The notes under the pieces are model-generated. The model ran no database searches and was not told where the DNA came from. It was given only the letters and a program-made list of their open reading frames with translations. A stretch of 15,607 nucleotides of DNA from Alkalibaculum bacchi. GTDB lineage: Bacteria; Bacillota; Clostridia; Eubacteriales; Alkalibacteraceae. Of the stretch, positions 6,751 through 12,514 are shown one piece after another. The stretch's first letter is position 1; each line of letters begins with the position of its first letter. The DNA lies in NCBI RefSeq assembly GCF_937875145.1, contig NZ_CALNCS010000035.1, positions 1 to 15,607 on the forward strand, in the 5' to 3' direction. The position numbers were made by a program, and so were the translations under genes.

Positions 6751-7034
6751 GAAATTGTTTTATAAAACTTTCCCAAAATGCCGTATCCTACAATTTTGAC
6801 GCCTAGCTCTGCTAGGTGGGTAATCGCATCTAATTTTTTGACGTCCGCCTATTGCGGCTTGCCAGCTAATTAAAATATTGATTTCCCTGAATTATAATAT
6901 AGGTTCAAAATAGCAGGGATTCGTACACCTCAGGTGATTTATAATGTAATTATACAAGATGAGATAGCAGAATTCAATAGAAAATTTAGGAAAAAATAAA
7001 TTTACGTGATTTTATTAGATTGATTATTAACAAA
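6751..7034. other. Gene-free, hairpin-rich intergenic stretch
   Basis: No convincing gene. On the plus strand two similar units follow each other: TTTTGACGCCTAGC-TCT-GCTAGG (about 6796-6817) and TTTTTTGACGTCCGC-CTATT-GCGG (about 6834-6857), each a T-tract, TGACG and a short GC stem. Further out, TCCCTG/CAGGGA arms (about 6883-6921) and the palindrome CACCT-C-AGGTG (6926-6936) are present. A 33-codon open frame ends at the TAA near 7000 and a short open frame crosses the tandem hairpins on the minus strand; neither has a start with a ribosome site. It may be the 3' untranslated part of the exonuclease transcript, a small RNA, or a degenerate mobile repeat. Confidence 0.4.
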
Positions 7035-7766
7035 TTATTCCAAAAACTGACCTGTTTTCCCCATAAAGAAAGCCAATCTTATTATTTTTTTTTCTTCATT
7101 AGTGAGTTCTCGTTCCATCATTTTTTCAAATTGAGCGAAGAGTTTAGCATGGTTTAAGTGAAGTTTTTTTGGTTGCGAGATTCTTAGGGGCGGACTTGGA
7201 GCATATATTTGAGGTTCCATGTCCTGATTATATATCTTTTGAAAAATCTTTGAGGTATAGTAGGCATCATAATAAGCATTATGAAAATTAGACTCATTCT
7301 CAATCTTCAAAAATTTTAGGGCATCTTTTAAGCTAATAGAGACTTTGCTCGGAAAGTGTAGATACCGAGATATATAAGGTTGAAGATTGATGTACTTATT
7401 CGGTAATTTGGATAAGGGCAAACAATAAAAAGATGTATTACGGAATAGTTCTTTCATATCAGCGGTACCCCAAGTACAAAAGACAATGTCTTCGTCACCT
7501 AAAAAAGTTAAAAAATCATAAAAGACACTACTATAAGTTTCTTCTTTGGTAAAATCCTCAATTTTAAAGCCAGTCAAGGAACCGACATAAGGATTTATTT
7601 CTTTGTAAATTTGTGGTTTTATAAGTCGATCAAAGACTCCTATACAATCTAAATTCTTATCAAGTGAAATTGCACCAATTTGAATGATTTCAAAGGGACA
7701 TTCTAGATTCATTGTAGCTTTGTCAGAAGCTTGATTAAATTCTAAATCTATTACAATTGTATTCAT
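7035..7766 (-). CDS. DEDDh 3'-5' exonuclease family protein (ERI-1/KapD-like)
   Basis: Predicted metal-dependent 3'-5' exonuclease acting on RNA or DNA in the cytoplasm. The five DEDDh residues can be placed: Asp7 and Glu9 in IVIDLEFNQ (Exo I), Asp103 in TWGTADMKEL (Exo II), and His162 and Asp167 in FHNAYYDAYYT (Exo III, the His form). The opening 'iviDlEfn', the EIIQIGA segment at about 26-32 and the CTWGTAD motif match the ERI-1/KapD branch rather than DNA polymerase epsilon-type proofreaders. The C-terminal 60 residues, basic then helical (TNEEKKIIRLAFFMGKTGQF), are an extension outside the nuclease fold. GGAG lies upstream of the ATG at 7766. The gene stands alone; no convincing promoter is visible between it and the divergent T-box operon. 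Confidence 0.85.
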   Translation of the reverse strand: MNTIVIDLEFNQASDKATMNLECPFEIIQIGAISLDKNLDCIGVFDRLIKPQIYKEINPYVGSLTGFKIEDFTKEETYSSVFYDFLTFLGDEDIVFCTWGTADMKELFRNTSFYCLPLSKLPNKYINLQPYISRYLHFPSKVSISLKDALKFLKIENESNFHNAYYDAYYTSKIFQKIYNQDMEPQIYAPSPPLRISQPKKLHLNHAKLFAQFEKMMERELTNEEKKIIRLAFFMGKTGQFLE

Positions 7767-7916
7767 AATTATACTCCAATAAGTAAATTTGCTTTAAATA
7801 ATAGTACCATATTGAGATTTAAAAATATACTTAAGCAGTTAAGATTATTAAAAATATTTAAAAAGTACTAGCATAATTATAGAACTGTAAAATTAAAAAA
7901 GAAAAAATAAAAAGAA

Positions 7917-7945
7917 TTGACATTTTTGAATGAAGTACATATAAT
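7917..7945 (+). promoter_or_regulatory. Sigma-A promoter of the second T-box locus
   Basis: TTGACA at 7917-7922 and TATAAT at 7940-7945, perfect consensus with a 17-bp spacer, the same geometry as at 1535-1563. Transcription would start near 7952. Confidence 0.88.
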
Positions 7946-7951
7946 GATATA

Positions 7952-8230
7952 AATACAAAAAGTGATGACCAAGAAGTAGTAGCGAGACAAAGACCTTTAA
8001 GAGAGCTTTCGGTTGGTGCGAGAAAGCAGGTAAGAGAGTTGCGAATTCATCTTGAGAGCTGCACACTGAAGGACGTAAGTCTTGTAGGCTGTGACGGAAT
8101 CCAACCGATACCTTGGAGAAGCGATGATGGTCGCTTGCTGAGATGATGTGTAAACATCGAAGACAAGGTGGTATCGCGAATACATATTCGCCCCTGTTAT
8201 AATACTATAACAGGGGCGTTTCTTCTTTTT
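7952..8230 (+). promoter_or_regulatory. T-box leader, predicted tRNA-Phe-responsive (specifier UUC)
   Basis: This is a paralogue of the leader at 1570-1847, with the same ordered blocks: GTGATGACCAAGAA..TAGTAG, GAGAGCTTTCGGTTGGTG, the specifier loop, and GGCTGTGACGGAATCCAACC. The specifier loop reads GAA-TTC-ATCTTGAGAG, so the triplet is TTC (8046-8048), phenylalanine, where the first leader has TAC. The antiterminator T-box is AAGGTGGTATCGCG (8165-8178) with bulge UGGU (8169-8172), suited to a tRNA with discriminator A such as tRNA-Phe. The bulge ends AUC instead of the near-universal ACC. Uncharged tRNA-Phe is expected to allow readthrough into the single downstream binding-protein gene. 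Confidence 0.9.
8189..8230 (+). terminator. T-box intrinsic terminator (regulated)
   Basis: A perfect 13-bp stem CGCCCCTGTTATA (8189-8201) / 8206-8218 with an ATAC loop, then a T-rich tail interrupted by C (TTTCTTCTTTTTT). The 5' flank ATTCG competes with GCGAAT of the antiterminator. Confidence 0.9.
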
Positions 8231-8231
8231 T

Positions 8232-8357
8232 GCGTGAACTAGTGAGTCAAGCGAAAGGTTGCTCTTACCATTTTTGTAAAGAGACAGAAGCCAAGCAAAA
8301 CTTGTTTTCATTTGGCGAACGGCACGACCTGAGAGTCGATGCTGTTGATTCCTAGGT
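8232..8357 (+). repeat. Structured post-terminator element, copy 2
   Basis: Starts GCGTGAACTAGTGAGTCAAGC, the counterpart of 1849-1867, and ends with TTTGGCGAACGGCACGACCT followed by a stem (8327-8339 with 8345-8357; 12 of 13 positions pair, counting G-U), the counterpart of the 12-bp stem at 1986-2016. The 19-bp central stem of copy 1 is absent; instead CTCTTAC (8262-8268) pairs with GTAAAGAG (8276-8283) with one bulge. Paired positions have changed together between copies, which argues for selection on structure. The remaining 8358-8460 is AT-rich with nothing I can name. Confidence 0.6.
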
Positions 8358-8473
8358 GCATAACAAATTATTCGCAGTGATTGTATAAGAGCCACCTTAA
8401 AAAATCATGTTAACCTTTAAGCTCATACCATCATAAAAATATTATTTAAGTAAAAAGAATGGAGGAATTTATT

Positions 8474-9454
8474 ATGAAAAAAATTACAAAAAAATTAGCT
8501 CTTGGATTATTGGCGATGGTTACTATATTTAGTGCGGCCTGTTCAAATGAAGCTAGTAATGCTCAATCGGATCAAGTAACAGTTGGAGTGGTTCAGTACA
8601 TGGATCATGTAGCTCTAGATGAAGCGCGCAAAGGTTTTGTAGATGCTTTAGAAGATAATGGATATAAAGATGGAGAAAATTTAGCTATTGACTTACAAAA
8701 TGCGCAAGGGGATCAAAGTAATCTATCTAGTATTAGCGATCGATTTGTAAATAACAGTGTGGATTTAGTATTAGCTATTGCTACTCCAGCAGCACAAGCG
8801 ATTGCTGGCAAGACAACTGAAATTCCAATACTGGCTACTGCAGTTACAGATTACGAAGCTGCACGACTTGTTAAATCAAATGATACTCCAGAAGGAAATG
8901 TCTCTGGGACAACGGACATGAGTCCTATTGAAGAACAAATTGACCTTTTGATGAAGTTAGCGCCAGATGCTAAGACTGTCGGTGTGTTATATACATCAAG
9001 TGAAGACAATTCTATTTTACAAGCTAGTATGGCCAAAGAAGCAATAGAGGCAGCTGGACTTAAATACGAAGAAGTTACCGTTAGCAATTCGAATGAAGTG
9101 CAACAAGCTACTCAAGCCATAGTAGACAAATGTGATGCGATTTTTATCCCTACAGATAATGTGTTTGCATCTGCAATGCCTGTAGTAAACGGCATAACAG
9201 GCCAATCTAAAACTCCTGTAATTACTGGAGAAACGGGTATGGCTATGGCAGGTGGATTGGCTTCACTAGGTATTAATTACTACGATTTAGGATATCAAAC
9301 AGGTCTAATGGGCATAAAAATTCTAAAGGGAGAAGCAGAACCAGCTACTATGTCTATCGAACCGGCAAGCAAATTCGACTATGTAATCAATAGAACAACT
9401 GCAGAAGAAATCGGCATTGTAATACCTGAAGATTTACAAGAATACGTAAAGTAG
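8474..9454 (+). CDS. Orphan ABC substrate-binding lipoprotein, aromatic amino acid (TrpX-like; predicted phenylalanine)
   Basis: Paralogue of the binding protein at 2095-3087: by hand count nearly 80 % of about 290 mature residues are identical. ATG 8474 is preferred over the in-frame ATG at 8459, because GGAGG at 8461-8465 is the ribosome site and the protein then opens MKKITKKLAL like its paralogue (326 residues). The lipobox-like FSAAC puts the lipidated Cys at 23. Differences cluster in the N-terminal spacer, the C-terminus and the hinge/pocket segment, where GEEAMLQNGG of the first protein is GETGMAMAGG here, suggesting a changed ligand. No permease or ATPase gene follows; a terminator does. 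The Phe T-box upstream predicts phenylalanine uptake, probably through the permease/ATPase of 3129-4816. Confidence 0.88.
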   Translation: MKKITKKLALGLLAMVTIFSAACSNEASNAQSDQVTVGVVQYMDHVALDEARKGFVDALEDNGYKDGENLAIDLQNAQGDQSNLSSISDRFVNNSVDLVLAIATPAAQAIAGKTTEIPILATAVTDYEAARLVKSNDTPEGNVSGTTDMSPIEEQIDLLMKLAPDAKTVGVLYTSSEDNSILQASMAKEAIEAAGLKYEEVTVSNSNEVQQATQAIVDKCDAIFIPTDNVFASAMPVVNGITGQSKTPVITGETGMAMAGGLASLGINYYDLGYQTGLMGIKILKGEAEPATMSIEPASKFDYVINRTTAEEIGIVIPEDLQEYVK

Positions 9455-9663
9455 CTACCAGACAGCAGCTATCAGTGTTCAGCATTTTCTTATGAAACGA
9501 GCAAATGCTAGTTAGCTTTATTACTCTAACTAGCATTTGCTTTTTTAGATTAGTACTATTTTACTTTTTGCTACTTTTAAAAACGATATGCAGCAATAAC
9601 TTTTGACGTGCAGAGGTCAGCCCTAGAACTGATGGCTGGTGACTGGTCGCTGATTGCTGGTAG
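9455..9663. repeat. Inverted repeats of the CTACCAG/ATCAGC type flanking a terminator
   Basis: Immediately after the stop codon, CTACCAGACAGCAGCTATCAG (9455-9475) is matched in inverted, imperfect form by CTGGTCGCTGATTGCTGGTAG (9643-9663). Between them lie the terminator at 9500-9547 and a further GATGGCTGGTGACTGG stretch built of the same degenerate words. A related pair flanks 14827-14938 after the exporter operon. These look like copies of a degenerate palindromic intergenic repeat. The remaining sequence to 9674 is without a gene. Confidence 0.45.
9500..9547 (+). terminator. Rho-independent terminator after the orphan binding-protein gene
   Basis: A perfect 16-bp stem (9500-9515 with 9526-9541; core GCAAATGCTAGTTAG) and a 10-nt loop, followed by TTTTTT. 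On the minus strand the following bases are not T-rich, so it acts in the plus direction only. Confidence 0.9.
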
Positions 9664-9674
9664 TGAGCGCCTTT

Positions 9675-10301
9675 TTATCTGTGTTTTCTCTTATAATAAT
9701 CTACCGCAATTTGTGTACGATTTCTAAGTTGTAATTTTTCTAATATAATGCTGATGTAATTGCGTATTGTTCCTTCGCTAAGGTATAGAGTATCAGCTAT
9801 CTCCTTGTTGGATAATCCTTCTGAAATGTAAGTAATGATATATAATTCCTTATCTGTTATTTCTAAATTGCAATAAATGTCTTTTTCTTCATAGTGGATT
9901 AAATGTGGTAATTTTGTAATGATCTCATTGCCAAATACATTTTGCCCTGCATACACAGCTTTAATAGAGGGGATAATGCTTTCAAAATCTTGTTTGACTA
10001 AATAGCCTTTAGCACCCATATTTAATGCTTTGATGATGTATTTATCGTCTAAAAAGGTTGTTAGAAATAGGATTTTAGCTTTTGGTTCTTTACCTAGAAT
10101 ATGCGCTCCTGCATCAATGCCATTCATCTGATCCATGCGTATGTCCATGAGCAAAACATCTGGTTGATATGTAAAATAGAGGTCTATGGCTTCGTTCCCA
10201 TCATTTCCTGTTGCAATTACATCTATGAAAGGGTCTTGATTGATTATCGTTTTTAAAGAGGAACAGACAATTTGATCATCATCAATCACAAGTACTTTCA
10301 T
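9675..10301 (-). CDS. NarL/LuxR-family response regulator
   Basis: DNA-binding output protein of the two-component system encoded with the kinase upstream. The receiver domain (1-120) has the acidic cluster Asp7-Asp9, phospho-acceptor Asp53 in LLMDIRM, Thr81/Thr82 and Lys103 in YLVKQDF. The C-terminal LuxR-type helix-turn-helix (about 147-205) carries ITDKE, EGLSNKEIADTLYLSEGTIRNYI and LRNRTQIAV, the standard landmarks. The length of 208 is typical. The start codon at 10301 lies inside the end of the kinase gene (20-nt overlap) with GAGGAGG just upstream, so the pair is translationally coupled. Likely target: the divergent exporter operon and its own promoter, through the palindrome at 11474-11487. 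LnrK of B. subtilis is the nearest functional analogue I can name. Confidence 0.93.
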   Translation of the reverse strand: MKVLVIDDDQIVCSSLKTIINQDPFIDVIATGNDGNEAIDLYFTYQPDVLLMDIRMDQMNGIDAGAHILGKEPKAKILFLTTFLDDKYIIKALNMGAKGYLVKQDFESIIPSIKAVYAGQNVFGNEIITKLPHLIHYEEKDIYCNLEITDKELYIITYISEGLSNKEIADTLYLSEGTIRNYISIILEKLQLRNRTQIAVDYYKRKHR

Positions 10302-11388
10302 TATTTACTACCTCCTCATTTTTAATCGGTATCGTGATAAATATGCGAAATCCTTTTTCTGTAGAAACTTGAAAAATTCCTTTAAATGCATGAGTGCGCT
10401 CTCTCATAGTACGAAGGCCTATTCCATCACTTAAATACATGTTTTCATCTAAAATAGAGTTTCCGTTGTTTGTAATAATCAATTGATACATAATAGGGTG
10501 TTCCATTAGCACGATTGAAACTTTTGTAGCATTAGAATGTTTTGTAACATTTGATAAGGATTCTTTAATAGTCCATAAGAAAAAGTACTTTAATTGTGTA
10601 GTAGGTGTATTTTTTAGGTGGTAGTCAAATGTAATCGGGCAAAAGGTGAATTCCTTTACCAAAGTATTAATACTAGCATATAAATCTACAGATTCATCGT
10701 GCAGATTGTGAATGCTACTGCGAATATTATCCATACCTACAGACAAGGAATCTTTCAGTACTTTTAAATTTTCTAGTAAGACTTTGTCTTTCGTTATAAT
10801 CATTAAGGCACCGATTTGCAGTAAAGAGCGGGATAAGAGATGGCCCGTATTGTCGTGGATTTCTTTAGCGATTCGATTCCGTTCTTGTAAAGTTGCCAAA
10901 TGTATTTTGTCATCTTGATTTTGTATTAATCTTCTGTTTTTTTCTTCTAGAGAAATCTCTAATTCTTTTGCAGTATCTTGATATGTGTAATATTCATGAG
11001 AAAGTTCCAATATTCTATCTTTTTTTCCTTTTGATGTAAAGGATAAGAGACAAAATATAAAAATCCAAGCATAAAAACCCGATGGTAAATCTCCAGAGTA
11101 AAAAAACAATGGAATTAAGTATATTAAACTATATTTTTGCTCTTGAGTAAGAAAGATATCATAAAGTTGCAAGGGCATATAAAAGAGAAAATGAGGATGA
11201 ATTGTGCTGAGAATTGCGTAAAAAAAAGTCCCAAAGCGAAGTAGTTTGCGGTTTTCAAAATATGTGCAAAAACAGCTCCCAATGATCATGAGAATCATTG
11301 GGAGAAGTACATAGATAGTATTATAATGATGTAAATAAAGAGTAGAGCATAATAAAAAAAGTATAGTTTTATCAAGGATTTCTAGCAT
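10282..11388 (-). CDS. Sensor histidine kinase, DesK/NarL-type (HisKA_3), membrane-bound
   Basis: Membrane sensor that would phosphorylate the regulator encoded next. The start is ATG 11388: AAAGGAG stands 5 nt upstream, inside a longer frame that begins at GTG 11409. Of 368 residues, about the first 120 are hydrophobic (several transmembrane helices, no large external loop), so the signal is probably sensed in or at the membrane. A coiled-coil linker follows (about 125-165), then HisKA_3 with ERNRIAKEIHDNTGH, phospho-acceptor His178, and an HATPase domain with KESLSNVTKHSN (N-box, Glu276/Asn280) and GIGLRTMRERT. The G1 box reads TNNGNS, with Asn where the family usually has Asp (DNG/DDG). 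The small intramembrane sensor fits kinases that detect membrane-active antimicrobials. Confidence 0.92.
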   Translation of the reverse strand: MLEILDKTILFLLCSTLYLHHYNTIYVLLPMILMIIGSCFCTYFENRKLLRFGTFFYAILSTIHPHFLFYMPLQLYDIFLTQEQKYSLIYLIPLFFYSGDLPSGFYAWIFIFCLLSFTSKGKKDRILELSHEYYTYQDTAKELEISLEEKNRRLIQNQDDKIHLATLQERNRIAKEIHDNTGHLLSRSLLQIGALMIITKDKVLLENLKVLKDSLSVGMDNIRSSIHNLHDESVDLYASINTLVKEFTFCPITFDYHLKNTPTTQLKYFFLWTIKESLSNVTKHSNATKVSIVLMEHPIMYQLIITNNGNSILDENMYLSDGIGLRTMRERTHAFKGIFQVSTEKGFRIFITIPIKNEEVVNNESTCD

Positions 11389-11425
11389 ATATTCTCCTTT
11401 GTTTTCCACAAAGTATTTTTCTTTT

Positions 11426-11454
11426 ACTATACTATTTTTATATAAAAACTACAA
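11426..11454 (-). promoter_or_regulatory. Promoter of the kinase-regulator operon
   Basis: Read on the minus strand, TTGTAG (complement of 11449-11454) is followed by a 17-bp spacer and TATAGT (complement of 11426-11431). The predicted start near 11419 leaves a short leader before the ribosome site. The -35 matches consensus at its first three bases. Confidence 0.5.
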
Positions 11455-11473
11455 GCTTACAAGTTTATAAAAT

Positions 11474-11487
11474 ATGACATTTGTCAT
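11474..11487. promoter_or_regulatory. Palindromic operator candidate in the divergent intergenic region
   Basis: ATGACA-TT-TGTCAT is a perfect 14-bp inverted repeat between the divergent kinase and exporter transcripts. Its centre (11480.5) is about 61 bp upstream of the predicted kinase-operon start and about 64 bp upstream of the predicted exporter start, a usual place for an activator site. NarL/LuxR-type regulators bind such short dyads as dimers. Binding by the neighbouring regulator is an inference. Confidence 0.5.
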
Positions 11488-11509
11488 TTTTTTTTATGAT
11501 TGTATGCAC

Positions 11510-11538
11510 TTTAATAAAATCGAAGTTTCTTATATAGT
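11510..11538 (+). promoter_or_regulatory. Weak promoter candidate of the exporter operon
   Basis: TATAGT at 11533-11538 is a fair -10, but the -35 position (TTTAAT, 11510-11515, 17-bp spacer) is poor. A weak -35 is expected for a promoter that depends on an activator bound at the palindrome upstream. The transcript would start about 30 nt before the first gene. Confidence 0.3.
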
Positions 11539-11571
11539 ATTCTTATAAGGATAAGTAAAGGGGAGAGATAA

Positions 11572-12504
11572 ATGATTGTAAATATAAACAATTTAGTAAA
11601 GAGATATGACGATGTCTTAGCTGTCGACCATTTGAACTTGCAAATCCAAGAGGGGGAGATTTTTGGATTATTAGGCCCTAATGGTTCTGGAAAATCGACT
11701 ACTATAAATTGTATATTAGCTTTGTTAGAGTATGATAAAGGCAGCATTGAGGTTTTTAATGAGGAAATGTCACCAGAATCTTACGATATTAAGAGAGATA
11801 TTGGCGTGATTTTTCAACAAGTAGCAGTTTTTGAAGAATTGACCGTATATGAAAATATCAAATATTTTTGCAGTTTATATGTAAAGGATAAAAATGAAGT
11901 AAAAAGGTTAACAGAACAAGCCATCTCCTTTGTCTCATTAGAAGATTATGTAAAGTTTTTTCCTAGTAAATTAAGTGGTGGTCTCCTAAGAAGATTAAAT
12001 ATTGCCTGTGGTATTGCACATAAGCCGAAACTTATTATTCTTGATGAACCTACTGTTGCAGTAGACCCTCAAAGCAGAAATAAAATACTTGAAGGTATTA
12101 AAAAATTAAACGAAGATGGTGCAACGGTCATTTATACGACTCATTATATGGAAGAAGCCGAACAAATCTGTGACCGAATTGCTATTATTGATAAGGGCAA
12201 GGTCATAGCCTTAGGAACAAAGGAAGAACTAAAGGCCATGATTTCTATTGGCGAAAAAATTACAATTGAAGTATTTTCTCTAGAGCAAAATCAATTAAAA
12301 GACATCAAAGAATTGCCACGAGTTTTGTCTGTAGAGTATAAGGGGAATTTTCTTTCTGTTAAATTGACAAAAGGGAAAAATAATCTCTTTCAAATTTTAT
12401 CTTATTTAATGGATCATGAGATTCCTTTTCAACAGGTCTTTACAGAACAACCAACTTTAAATGATGTATTTTTAGAGATTACAGGAAAAACATTAAGAGA
12501 TTAG
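11572..12504 (+). CDS. ABC-2 exporter ATP-binding protein (LnrL-like)
   Basis: Cytoplasmic ATPase of an export-type ABC transporter. Walker A GPNGSGKST is at 35-43, Q-loop Gln82 in IFQQ, signature LSGGLLRR at 134-141 (Leu-Leu-Arg where Gln-Lys/Arg is commonest), Walker B LIILDEP at 154-160 and H-loop His191 in TTHYMEEAEQICDR. The length of 310, with an extra C-terminal domain from about 215, is typical of drug/lipid-type exporters of the CcmA group. GGGGAGAG precedes the ATG. It heads an operon with two ABC-2 permeases and lies opposite a NarL-type two-component system, the arrangement of lnrLMN (linearmycin resistance) in B. subtilis. Export of a membrane-active antibiotic or lipid is inferred; the substrate is unknown. 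Confidence 0.92.
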   Translation: MIVNINNLVKRYDDVLAVDHLNLQIQEGEIFGLLGPNGSGKSTTINCILALLEYDKGSIEVFNEEMSPESYDIKRDIGVIFQQVAVFEELTVYENIKYFCSLYVKDKNEVKRLTEQAISFVSLEDYVKFFPSKLSGGLLRRLNIACGIAHKPKLIILDEPTVAVDPQSRNKILEGIKKLNEDGATVIYTTHYMEEAEQICDRIAIIDKGKVIALGTKEELKAMISIGEKITIEVFSLEQNQLKDIKELPRVLSVEYKGNFLSVKLTKGKNNLFQILSYLMDHEIPFQQVFTEQPTLNDVFLEITGKTLRD

Positions 12505-12514
12505 GGGGATTTAA

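Noticed and set aside
6750..6960. 6S RNA or a known riboswitch on the minus strand
   Set aside because: I could not form a long closing stem with a central bubble or match any riboswitch core; only local hairpins are seen, so I leave it unnamed.
7997..8395. 132-codon open frame on the minus strand over the second leader
   Set aside because: Same reason: it is a shadow of the T-box and post-terminator element and has no protein-like domain.
8459..8473. Upstream ATG as start of the second binding protein
   Set aside because: The five extra codons contain the GGAGG ribosome site and would break the signal-peptide start shared with the paralogue.
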